From an uncultured Ruminococcus sp. (GTDB lineage Bacteria; Bacillota; Clostridia; Oscillospirales; CAG-272), in contig CACZNC010000015.1 in NCBI GenBank assembly GCA_902782445.1, forward strand, positions 74,777-125,472: a stretch of DNA of 50,696 nucleotides, read 5' to 3'. Within the stretch, counting starts at the first letter, position 1. Each line of letters opens with the position of its first letter. Below the pieces are notes generated by a model. It made no database searches. It was not told the origin of the DNA and worked only from the letters and a program-made list of their open reading frames with translations. A program made the position numbers and the translations under genes. Positions 42,186 through 49,097 of this stretch are shown piece after piece.

Positions 42186-43115
42186 TCAGCCCCGGACCTT
42201 CTTTTTACGAGAAAAGCCGCAGATCAGGACGGATGCCCCGCCGCCCATCACTGCGACAATTCCGTAGACCCGGCTTCTTTCCCGGATGGGATCCCCCGTC
42301 TTCGGGGAGGTCTCCCGGGGTTCGGCCGGTTTGGGCCTCGCGCCCTCCGATCCCCCCGGTTTCGCCGTTCCGGATCCCTTTCCGGGGTCGGGAGCCGACG
42401 GGGAATTCGGAGCGGGATTCGCGTCCGTCGCGTAGGAGGCGGTGTCTCCGATCTTCTTTTCGTAGTCGCAGCCGTTGACGAGCCAGACGTCCGTGACCGC
42501 CGCGCCGGTGTTCCGCACGCAGAATCCCATCCGGCCCTGGGTAATGACCTGCACGTTCGACCGCTCGACGGTACAGGAGTCCTCCCCCGCGGTGAGCTTC
42601 ATCCTGTGCAAGGCGCCGTCCTCGATGGGGATCTCGACTTTGATCTTCGAGCCGGAGCGGATGGCTTTCGCGATCGCCTCGTCCAGGTCCGAAAAATCGT
42701 CCACGGTCCCGTTGGCCCGGATGACGACGGAGGTGACGTTGGTGGGCTCTTCGCCGCGGCAGGTCAGGAGAACGGACAGGGATCCGTTTTCCGTCCCGGA
42801 TTCGGTGAAGCGGAAAGTGAACTCGACGGTGGCGTCGTTCCCCCGCTTCGTCTCCGGCATGAGCACGTATGCCCTTCCGGACAGGGATTTCACCGCCAGC
42901 GCGCCGTCCGCCACGGAAACGGATGCTCCCTCCGCCGTCAGGGTCCCGGTCTGCCATCCGCATTTCGCGTAGTCGCTGATGTCGGAAAAGGACTGGCGGA
43001 AGAGGATCTCCCCGGGCTCGGCGGAATCGGTCCACGGGACGGCCCCGTAAGCCGGAACGCAAAAAAGGGGCGCCAAAAGAAGGATCACGGTCAGCGCGGC
43101 GGCGATGCTTCTCAT
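42186..43115 (-). CDS. Exported protein with SPKTG-type cell-wall sorting tail
   Basis: A 309-residue exported protein: signal peptide (1-24, ending AYG-AVP), a beta-rich middle domain (about 35-220) of jelly-roll appearance, a Pro/Gly/Lys linker (232-268), then SPKTGDP (270-276), a hydrophobic helix (283-301) and the basic tail RKKKVRG. The last three elements have the order of an LPxTG sorting signal with Ser in place of Leu. It is probably anchored at the surface. The domain is not recognised with confidence; it may be carbohydrate-binding. It is monocistronic. Confidence 0.75.
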   Translation of the reverse strand: MRSIAAALTVILLLAPLFCVPAYGAVPWTDSAEPGEILFRQSFSDISDYAKCGWQTGTLTAEGASVSVADGALAVKSLSGRAYVLMPETKRGNDATVEFTFRFTESGTENGSLSVLLTCRGEEPTNVTSVVIRANGTVDDFSDLDEAIAKAIRSGSKIKVEIPIEDGALHRMKLTAGEDSCTVERSNVQVITQGRMGFCVRNTGAAVTDVWLVNGCDYEKKIGDTASYATDANPAPNSPSAPDPGKGSGTAKPGGSEGARPKPAEPRETSPKTGDPIRERSRVYGIVAVMGGGASVLICGFSRKKKVRG

Positions 43116-43156
43116 ACGGCTCCCCCAGATTCTTTCGATTCTTGGTTTCCTTTCCT

Positions 43157-43185
43157 ATTATATTCCTGTTTTTCCTGTCCGTCAA
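43157..43185 (-). promoter_or_regulatory. Sigma-A promoter for the SPKTG-tail protein gene
   Basis: On the minus strand TTGACG and TATAAT are separated by 17 bp, 41 nt before the start codon. Confidence 0.87.
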
Positions 43186-43335
43186 GGGTTTCGGTCCAAT
43201 TTTCCGACATTTTTTTCGCGGATCAAAAAGGGGCCCGCAGGCGCGATCCGGGGCGTTCCCGGGGAGAAAAACGGAGAAAACGCGAGCTTTTATCATGCTA
43301 ACTTAAAATAATCGGATTTATTTTTCAGAGAGGGG

Positions 43336-43364
43336 TTGACAAGGGCTCGGGGCTGTGGTATAAT
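43336..43364 (+). promoter_or_regulatory. Consensus promoter of rplM-rpsI
   Basis: TTGACA and TATAAT, both perfect, 17 bp apart. The leader is about 40 nt; no L13 autoregulatory structure was recognised in it. Confidence 0.93.
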
Positions 43365-43409
43365 CTCCCCGTTCGATCAAAAAACAATCAATCGGAGGAA
43401 CACATCGGT

Positions 43410-43844
43410 ATGTCCACATACATGGCAAAGCCTGAAACCGTCGAACGCGGCTGGTATATCCTCGACGCGGCCGGCAAGCCCCTCGGCAAGACCGCCGTCA
43501 CCGCCGCCAAGATTCTCCGCGGCAAGCACCGTCCCGAATTCACGCCCCACGTCGACTGCGGCGAATTCGTCATCATCATCAACGCGGACAAGGCTGTCCT
43601 GACCGGCAAAAAGCTCGACCAGAAATTCTACCGCACCCATTCCGGCTACATCGGCGGGCTGAAGGAGACCTCCTACCGCAAGCTGATGTCCCAGAGACCC
43701 GCTTTCGCGATGGAACTCGCCGTCAAGGGAATGCTCCCGCACAACTCCATCGGCGACAAGGCAATCACCCGTCTCAAGGTCTACGCCGGCTCGGAGCACA
43801 AGCAGCAGGCGCAGAAGCCCGTTCCCTACGAAGTCGAGATTTGA
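43410..43844 (+). CDS. rplM: 50S ribosomal protein L13
   Basis: A 144-residue L13. [38 protein letters not shown] (read in parts), [15 protein letters not shown] and [16 protein letters not shown] are family-typical. GGAGG precedes the ATG. It is followed after 21 bp by rpsI, the conserved bacterial pair. Confidence 0.98.
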   Translation: MSTYMAKPETVERGWYILDAAGKPLGKTAVTAAKILRGKHRPEFTPHVDCGEFVIIINADKAVLTGKKLDQKFYRTHSGYIGGLKETSYRKLMSQRPAFAMELAVKGMLPHNSIGDKAITRLKVYAGSEHKQQAQKPVPYEVEI

Positions 43845-43865
43845 GGAAAGGTCAGGTATTGAAGA

Positions 43866-44267
43866 ATGTATACGAGCGCTAAACCCTATTTCTACGGAAC
43901 CGGCAGAAGAAAGAGCTCCGTCGCGCGCGTCAGACTCTATCCCGGCTCCGGCAAGATCACCATCAACAACCGCGACGTTGACGATTACTTCGGGCTCGAG
44001 ACCCTGAAGCTCATCATCAACCAGCCCTTCGGCATCACCGGCACCGCCGGCAAGTTCGATATCGTTGCCAACGTCACCGGCGGCGGGATCTCCGGTCAGG
44101 CCGGCGCGATCCGTCACGGCGTCGCGAGAGCCCTCCTTCTGGCGGACGAAACCTACCGTCCCCTCCTCAAGAAGGCCGGTTTCCTCACGAGAGACCCGAG
44201 AATGAAGGAAAGAAAGAAGTACGGTCTCAAAGCCGCGCGTCGTGCTTCCCAGTTCTCCAAGAGATAA
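43866..44267 (+). CDS. rpsI: 30S ribosomal protein S9
   Basis: A 133-residue S9. [20 protein letters not shown] at the start and the C-terminal [20 protein letters not shown] ending QFSKR are diagnostic; the terminal basic tail reaches the ribosomal P site. It lies directly after rplM and before a terminator. Confidence 0.98.
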   Translation: MYTSAKPYFYGTGRRKSSVARVRLYPGSGKITINNRDVDDYFGLETLKLIINQPFGITGTAGKFDIVANVTGGGISGQAGAIRHGVARALLLADETYRPLLKKAGFLTRDPRMKERKKYGLKAARRASQFSKR

Positions 44268-44285
44268 GTCCCTATCGGGTATTTC

Positions 44286-44316
44286 AAAAAACCGTCTCAC
44301 AGCGAGGCGGTTTTTT
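44286..44316 (+). terminator. Rho-independent terminator after rpsI
   Basis: AAAACCGTCTC and GAGGCGGTTTTTT form a stem with a 5-nt loop and a T-run. Confidence 0.93.
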
Positions 44317-44362
44317 AATCACGTTTTACAAAGCAATCGGTAAACAATGCATCCATTATTAT

Positions 44363-44629
44363 TCAAAAAATGAAAGCAGACAAATCCTCAACAAGTTTAT
44401 TAACATAAGGAGCTAAATCATCAGCTACTTTTTGATTAATAACGAAATTACGAACGTTCGCTAACAGCATATTATCTTCATCGTCCAAAGTAGTAATTCC
44501 ATCCTGTGTATGAAGTTTGATAAAAACTCTTGCCTCTGTGACAGGCTTAATCAAATTGTCTCCGAACAATTCGATAATGTCATCAAGTGTTTTTTTGAGT
44601 ATATCGGCTTCTTCTTCTTTAATCCTCAT
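44363..44629 (-). CDS. Small AT-rich orphan protein
   Basis: An 88-residue mainly helical, acidic protein without recognised domain. It begins with RIKEEEADILKKTLDDIIEL and ends LVEDLSAFIF. GGAGGAG precedes the ATG. It lies 18 bp after the membrane-protein gene on the same strand, and both are AT-rich within a GC-rich chromosome, which suggests joint transfer. It might be an accessory to the membrane protein. Confidence 0.6.
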   Translation of the reverse strand: MRIKEEEADILKKTLDDIIELFGDNLIKPVTEARVFIKLHTQDGITTLDDEDNMLLANVRNFVINQKVADDLAPYVNKLVEDLSAFIF

Positions 44630-44647
44630 ATATCATTCTCCTCCGAT

Positions 44648-45349
44648 TCACGCCGAGGGATTGTTCATTTTTTCCTTTACTCGTTTAATAATTTCATCTT
44701 TTTTATGATCGTCAATATACTGATTTCTACAATACCATTCCATGCAATCATGAAACAACAAAAATATCCTTTTCGTAGTTAATTCAGTATTTGCATCATC
44801 TCCATTGCCCGATCCTTCTTGAATTGTCTGTATACATGACTTAATTATAATGTAGTTTGAGATTTTTGATATTTGAGGGTCGTCCTGATTCACAATCTTA
44901 TTCGATGCGATTTTTGACATTGTGTCCAAAATATTATTGTGAAACCTCGATTTAGAATCTTTCGAAAATGCCAGTCCATAGTCCATAAGCTTTGATGATA
45001 TGTATTCATAACACTCTTTGCTTAATTCAGTTTGAATATTATCTTCTTTTTTTACACGCCACCCATTATATAATATGTTATAGTCTATTATCCCATAAAT
45101 AAATGGTATTCGTGCAGTAATTTTTCCATGGATTAACTCTTGAACAATCGCCACTATCACCCAAGCAACAAAAACATAGATTGCCGAAAAAACAATGGAA
45201 TCTTGCTTGTTGAATGGAAATGGATGGAGTTTTTTCCGGTAAACCAAAACAGGGATCACATAGATTACAAGTGCGAGAGCAATTCCTAAACCAATATTAA
45301 TCCATAAATTCTCAAACTCAAATGCAAACCCAGTTAAGTAATAAATCAT
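44648..45349 (-). CDS. AT-rich orphan membrane protein
   Basis: A 233-residue protein with two N-terminal membrane helices (about 15-36 and 52-72) and a soluble C-terminal domain of about 150 residues containing conserved-looking ECYEYISSKLMDYG, and FHDCMEWYCRNQYIDDHKKD near the end. No family is recognised. AGGAGGTGAT gives a near-perfect ribosome site. The gene has its own promoter and is paired with the 88-residue gene. A two-gene defence, toxin or sensory function is possible but unsupported. Confidence 0.65.
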   Translation of the reverse strand: MIYYLTGFAFEFENLWINIGLGIALALVIYVIPVLVYRKKLHPFPFNKQDSIVFSAIYVFVAWVIVAIVQELIHGKITARIPFIYGIIDYNILYNGWRVKKEDNIQTELSKECYEYISSKLMDYGLAFSKDSKSRFHNNILDTMSKIASNKIVNQDDPQISKISNYIIIKSCIQTIQEGSGNGDDANTELTTKRIFLLFHDCMEWYCRNQYIDDHKKDEIIKRVKEKMNNPSA

Positions 45350-45524
45350 TATAATATCACCTCCTCTGCAACGCTATCTCTCGTTGTCCCGATATTCAAG
45401 CAGTTTTCATATTATCTAGCCTTGTCCACGAGCGCGGACATAATGAACAGTACACAAAAAGAAAAAAATTTTACAAATTGCTATGTTCAGTTTATAACGA
45501 TTTCAATACACCTTACCCATAATT

Positions 45525-45553
45525 ATCTTACCACATATCATGTTAATTGTCAA
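45525..45553 (-). promoter_or_regulatory. Promoter of the AT-rich two-gene island
   Basis: On the minus strand TTGACA and TAAGAT are separated by 17 bp. The leader would be about 170 nt and includes a TGTCC/GGACA hairpin (45423-45440). The rest of 45350-45665 shows no gene. Confidence 0.75.
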
Positions 45554-45665
45554 TAGATATTTTCAAGTTTCAGCCAGTAAAATCTTAAATTCAGGGATAT
45601 CACCTTACCCCAATACATGCCTGAATTATTTAGCACTTAGTCTTTCATATTTTTTTCGTTTTCCC

Positions 45666-45692
45666 CGTCAATCCGTCCCCCTCGCGCGTATA
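45666..45692 (+). promoter_or_regulatory. Candidate ECF-type promoter for the sigma/anti-sigma genes
   Basis: CGTCAATCC, 12 bp, then CGTATA, with the start codon at 45716. The CGTATA -10 resembles ECF promoters and no sigma-A promoter is seen, so autoregulation is possible. Spacing depends on which bases of the -35 are used. Confidence 0.4.
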
Positions 45693-45715
45693 TAGAGTGA
45701 AAGGAGGTCGACGCC

Positions 45716-46219
45716 ATGAACCGAAGCGAGCCGCGGTCCCCCGACGAGATCGCGGAAATCTACGACCGGCAGTTCCCCGCGGTGTGGCGGGTGTGCCGGG
45801 TGATCCTGAAAAACGACGCCGACGCCGAAGACGCGGTTTCGGACGTCTTTCTCGCGCTGATCCGGTCCTCCCCCGTTTTCGAGAGCGCGGAGCACGAAAA
45901 GGCGTGGCTCCTCCGGACCGCGATCAACCGGTGCCGCAGCCTCCTCCGTTCCCACGCGCGGCGGGCCGTCTCCCTCGACCGAATGGCAGAGGACGGCGAA
46001 CTGCCCGAATCCCCGGACGGCGGGGACCGGGAGGCGGAAGAACTGCGGGAAGCGGTGGAATCCCTGCCCGAACGGTACCGGATCGCCGTGCTCCTTCACT
46101 ATTACGACGGCTACGCCTCGGAGGAGATCGGAAAGATAATCGGAAAACCGTCCTCCACCGTGCGGAACTGGCTCAGCGAGGCGCGGAAGATGCTGAGAGA
46201 AAGGATGGGTGAGACATGA
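45716..46219 (+). CDS. ECF-type RNA polymerase sigma factor
   Basis: A 167-residue sigma-70-family protein of the ECF group. Region 2 covers about 12-78 (IYDRQFPAVWRVCRVIL, DAEDAVSDVFLALIR, AWLLRTAINRCRSLLRS) and region 4 about 108-160 (LPERYRIAVLLHYYDGYASE and GKPSSTVRNWLSEARKMLRE). AAAGGAGG precedes the ATG. Its stop overlaps the next gene's start as ATGA, the usual sigma/anti-sigma coupling. Confidence 0.93.
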   Translation: MNRSEPRSPDEIAEIYDRQFPAVWRVCRVILKNDADAEDAVSDVFLALIRSSPVFESAEHEKAWLLRTAINRCRSLLRSHARRAVSLDRMAEDGELPESPDGGDREAEELREAVESLPERYRIAVLLHYYDGYASEEIGKIIGKPSSTVRNWLSEARKMLRERMGET

Positions 46220-47250
46220 ATCTGAACGAAAAACTGAAATCCGCCATGGACGGTTCTCTCCCGGAAGAGGCCGTGCGGGTTCGCATCCGGGATAAGGTCC
46301 TCGCGGAAGCGGAAAAGACCCGGGAGAAGGAAACGCGGAAACAGCCCTTCTTCCTGCGGAAGCAGTTCCGGGTCCTCGCGGTCACGGCGGCGGCCCTTCT
46401 GCTCGTCGGCGGCGGGATCTTCCTCTGGAAGGGAGCGGGAATCCCGGACGCGGTCACGGTGACGACGGCAAGGGGCGAGACCTTCGTCTTCCCCGCGGTC
46501 GCCGGGATCGGCTCGAATTCCCTCGTCACGCCCGCATGCGGCGTCGAGACCCGGCAGATCACCTCCGAAGAGACAGCTCAGCTTTATTCCCGGACGGTGT
46601 TTTGGAGGGAGAGCGGCGCGGAAGGAAAGGATCTTTTAGCAAACAACGATCTGGTGTTCCGCTGGCAGGTCTCCCCAGACGGCACAAAAACCGTCATTTC
46701 GGACAGGTACGACGATCCGCCGCGCCTCCTCCTGCTCTCGGATTCCGATCCTGTGCCGACGACGGATCCCGTCGTGACGACTCCCGTTTCCGGGGAAGAC
46801 GCGGAAGCCGGACCCGACGCCGAAGCGGAGACCGGGGAAGGATCCTCACCGGAGGAAGACGATCCCGCGGTCCTGAACGGCACGTTCCGCAGGGACACGG
46901 GAGAGCTGATCCGGGCGGAGGGCTGTCTCGGAAACGTGAAGCTGACCTTCGCCGCGCCGGGAGAGCCTCTTTCGGACACCGTTCTCATGGGGGAGGAATC
47001 CGAAACCGAACTCGACGGCGTCCCCCTCTCCCTCGGCAGTTTCCTGACGGGGCCGAACAGCAGGGGGGAGAAGACCCTGATCCTCTACGCCCGGTTCGAA
47101 ACGCAGGGCTCCGCGCCGTGGCAGGTGCAGGCGGAGATCGGCGGGGACCCGGACGACCCGAAAGCTGCCGCCTCCGAACTGATCCGCACCGTCCGATCCG
47201 TCCTCGCCGCCGAAGGGGATTTCTCCCGGATCACCGCGGACGGACAGTAA
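46216..47250 (+). CDS. Probable membrane anti-sigma factor
   Basis: A 344-residue protein: a cytoplasmic N-terminus of about 50 residues (rich in Glu/Arg/Lys, NEKLKSAMDG onward), one membrane helix (about 54-73) and a large extracytoplasmic domain containing an acidic Thr/Pro/Glu linker (about 178-215). Position directly after, and overlapping, the ECF gene is the main evidence. The N-terminus lacks the classic zinc HxxxCxxC motif. The extracellular domain is not recognised; it presumably senses envelope conditions. Confidence 0.78.
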   Translation: MNLNEKLKSAMDGSLPEEAVRVRIRDKVLAEAEKTREKETRKQPFFLRKQFRVLAVTAAALLLVGGGIFLWKGAGIPDAVTVTTARGETFVFPAVAGIGSNSLVTPACGVETRQITSEETAQLYSRTVFWRESGAEGKDLLANNDLVFRWQVSPDGTKTVISDRYDDPPRLLLLSDSDPVPTTDPVVTTPVSGEDAEAGPDAEAETGEGSSPEEDDPAVLNGTFRRDTGELIRAEGCLGNVKLTFAAPGEPLSDTVLMGEESETELDGVPLSLGSFLTGPNSRGEKTLILYARFETQGSAPWQVQAEIGGDPDDPKAAASELIRTVRSVLAAEGDFSRITADGQ

Positions 47251-47269
47251 GTCCAATCTTATCCCTCAG

Positions 47270-47813
47270 TCTCAGCCCGGACGGTTTTCGAGCGCATCGT
47301 TCGGGCTGCATGTCTGTCTGAATCTGAAAATGTGCGCGAGGAAGAAGAATATGTTTCAGTTACCCGTCTGCGCGTTCCGTGTAATGCGCGCCTGAAATGC
47401 TGGCGGAGCCCAGCACGACTGCGTCGGTGCGTGGAACATTGTTCCGTGCATGGGTTCAACTGCACGAACAGAGACCGCGCGAGGACCGTGGGATGCGCTG
47501 TCGATTCAAGCTGACGGGACGAGCTGTACAGTTATGCCATACGGCCAAGGGACCCTCGGGAGGGGCCTTCGGCCTGAGATGGTCCCTCCCGGCGCCTGTC
47601 CCGCGCAGGGACATAAGTCCGAAACGCGTAGCGTTTCATACCTTTTTTCCCTTCGTGAAGGGATAAACAAACCCTCCGCCGCCGACGGTCGGGGACCGTC
47701 GTTGCTGATTTCGAAAGGCGGAGTCTTTCATTCCTTATTATTCCTTCGAAAGGAATATAAAAAACAAAAACCGCCGCGGCTCCCTGCGAAAGGGAATCTC
47801 GGCAGTTTTTTCT
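47270..47813 (+). ncRNA. Hairpin-rich noncoding stretch, candidate structured RNA
   Basis: No credible gene occupies this interval. At least ten stems can be drawn, including AGCCCG/CGGGCT (47274-47307), TTTCAG/CTGAAA enclosing a 7-bp hairpin (47354-47397), TGCTGG/CCAGCA (47398-47415), a 10-bp stem TGCGTGGAAC/GTTCCGTGCA with two G-T pairs (47428-47450), AGGGACC/GGTCCCT enclosing a GGCC-TTC-GGCC hairpin (47548-47587), TGTCCC/GGGACA, GAAACGC/GCGTTTC, and CTCCGCC/GGCGGAG enclosing GACGGTC/GACCGTC (47674-47723). It ends at the terminator 47766-47812. The family is not recognised; no signature of RNase P, tmRNA, SRP or 6S RNA was found. The strand is inferred from the terminator and from the preceding genes. 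It may be one RNA or the 3' UTR of the anti-sigma gene. Confidence 0.55.
47766..47812. terminator. Bidirectional terminator between the ncRNA candidate and the tRNA
   Basis: AAAAAC with GCCG pairs with CGGC and GTTTTTT, with an inner TCCCT/AGGGA stem. A- and T-runs on both sides let it stop transcripts from both strands. Confidence 0.82.
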
Positions 47814-47814
47814 C

Positions 47815-47889
47815 CCCGCCCTGAGGGATTTGAACCCACGACCATCGGAATCGGAATCCGGTACTCTATCCGGGCTGAGCTAAGGGCGG
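47815..47889 (-). tRNA. tRNA-Arg (anticodon CCG), slightly irregular
   Basis: A 75-nt cloverleaf on the minus strand. The acceptor stem CCGCCCT/AGGGCGG is perfect, the D-arm GCTC...GAGT has a G-T closing pair, and the T-loop reads TTCAAAT. The anticodon loop TTCCGAT gives CCG, decoding CGG. There is a C-A mismatch at pair 27-43 and a T-T mismatch in the T-stem. No CCA is encoded. It has a near-consensus promoter and a terminator, which argues that it is transcribed; the mismatches leave a tRNA-like pseudogene possible. Confidence 0.78.
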
Positions 47890-47901
47890 TCAGCAAAGGG
47901 T

Positions 47902-47930
47902 ATTATAGCACACGCCCCCCGGTTTGTAAA
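47902..47930 (-). promoter_or_regulatory. Promoter of the tRNA gene
   Basis: On the minus strand TTTACA and TATAAT are separated by 17 bp, ending 12 nt before the mature tRNA 5' end. Confidence 0.87.
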
Positions 47931-47997
47931 GAGGTTTCGGAAAAAATCCCGGAAAAATCCTCGCGCCAGGCGGGGGAAAACGGATGGCGGCGGCGTC

Positions 47998-48026
47998 TTG
48001 CTTTTTCAGCGCTTTTATGATAAAAT
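47998..48026 (+). promoter_or_regulatory. Promoter of the exonuclease gene
   Basis: TTGCTT and TAAAAT are separated by 17 bp, 33 nt before the start codon at 48060. Confidence 0.7.
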
Positions 48027-48059
48027 GAAAGAAAAATCCCGCCCGGAGCCCCACCGACC

Positions 48060-48932
48060 ATGAACACGCTTCTGCTGGTAGACGGCCACAATCTGCTCTT
48101 CCGCATGTTTTACGGGATGCCGGATCATTTCCGCACCCCGGAAGGCGTCCGCTACAACGCGGTCTACGGATTCGCAAACGCCCTCGCCTCCGCCCTCTCC
48201 GAACTGAGACCCACCCACGCCCTCGTGCTCTTCGACACCGAGGACTGCGGAGACCGCCGGTCCCTCGACGCCGACTACAAGGCCAACCGCCCCGACTGGT
48301 CCGAAGTGCCCGAAGACGAGATCCCCTTCGCCCAGCTCCCCGCCATCCGCCGGATGCTCGACGCCGTGGGGATCCCCTACGCGGAGGCCCGGGGATGCGA
48401 AGCCGACGACCTCATCGCCTCCTACGCCCTCTCCGCCCCGGAGGGATGGCACGCCATGATCCTCTCGACGGACCGGGACTACTGGCAGCTCGTCGGGGAG
48501 CGGGTCTCGGTGGTGCGGTATCAGGGCGGGGTCTGCGATCTGGTGACGCCCGGTGCGGTGGAGCGGAAGTTCGGCGTGAGGCCCGATCAGTTCGCCGACT
48601 GGAAATGCCTCGTGGGGGATTCCTCCGACAACATCGCCGGGGTGCCCGGGGTGGGACCGAAAACCGCCGCGGCCCTGCTCGCGCAGTTCGGATCGGTGGA
48701 CGAGCTCCTCTCCCGCCTCGACGAGATCCCGAAGCCGAAGATCCGGGACGCCCTCGAACAGAGCCGGGAACGCCTCGCCCTCAACCGGAAGCTCATTCTC
48801 CTGACGGGGGGATCCCCCCTGCCCGTGCCGCCGGAAGAGCTGATCTCCGCGCCCCGTTTCCCCCGGAATCTGCTGACGCTGGCCCGGGAATCGGCGGAAG
48901 AGGCCGCGGATATCGACGTTTTTCGTTTATAA
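48060..48932 (+). CDS. Stand-alone 5'-3' exonuclease (FEN/Pol I N-domain family)
   Basis: A 290-residue protein matching the 5'-3' exonuclease domain of DNA polymerase I. LLLVDGHNLLFRMFYG starts the fold with its first metal-binding Asp; LVLFDTEDCGDRRSLDADYKANR (in parts) gives the arch; GCEADDLIASYAL and STDRDYWQLV carry metal-binding Asp residues; GDSSDNIAGVPGVGPKTAA is the helix-hairpin-helix that binds DNA. There is no polymerase domain, so it is a free flap nuclease, likely aiding primer removal or repair. The ribosome site GGAG is 13 nt from ATG, a rather long spacing. Confidence 0.92.
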   Translation: MNTLLLVDGHNLLFRMFYGMPDHFRTPEGVRYNAVYGFANALASALSELRPTHALVLFDTEDCGDRRSLDADYKANRPDWSEVPEDEIPFAQLPAIRRMLDAVGIPYAEARGCEADDLIASYALSAPEGWHAMILSTDRDYWQLVGERVSVVRYQGGVCDLVTPGAVERKFGVRPDQFADWKCLVGDSSDNIAGVPGVGPKTAAALLAQFGSVDELLSRLDEIPKPKIRDALEQSRERLALNRKLILLTGGSPLPVPPEELISAPRFPRNLLTLARESAEEAADIDVFRL

Positions 48933-48979
48933 GTATACGGAAAAATGTTCATTTTTCTGCAAAGATTTCCGTTTTCACA

Positions 48980-49008
48980 TTGACTTTGCTCCCCCCGGAT
49001 GCTATAAT
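48980..49008 (+). promoter_or_regulatory. Promoter of the PA/discoidin-like protein gene
   Basis: TTGACT and TATAAT are separated by 17 bp. The leader is about 85 nt. Confidence 0.87.
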
Positions 49009-49097
49009 GAACGCGACAGCGCACAACCCGGGCGGGAGTTTTCTCTTTCTCCGGGACCGTGCCCGATCAAGTATTTTCTATCGGAGGTACAAGCAAC

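Noticed and set aside
47333..47514. Short open frames within the hairpin-rich region
   Set aside because: They lack ribosome sites and protein-like composition, and they cross several strong hairpins.
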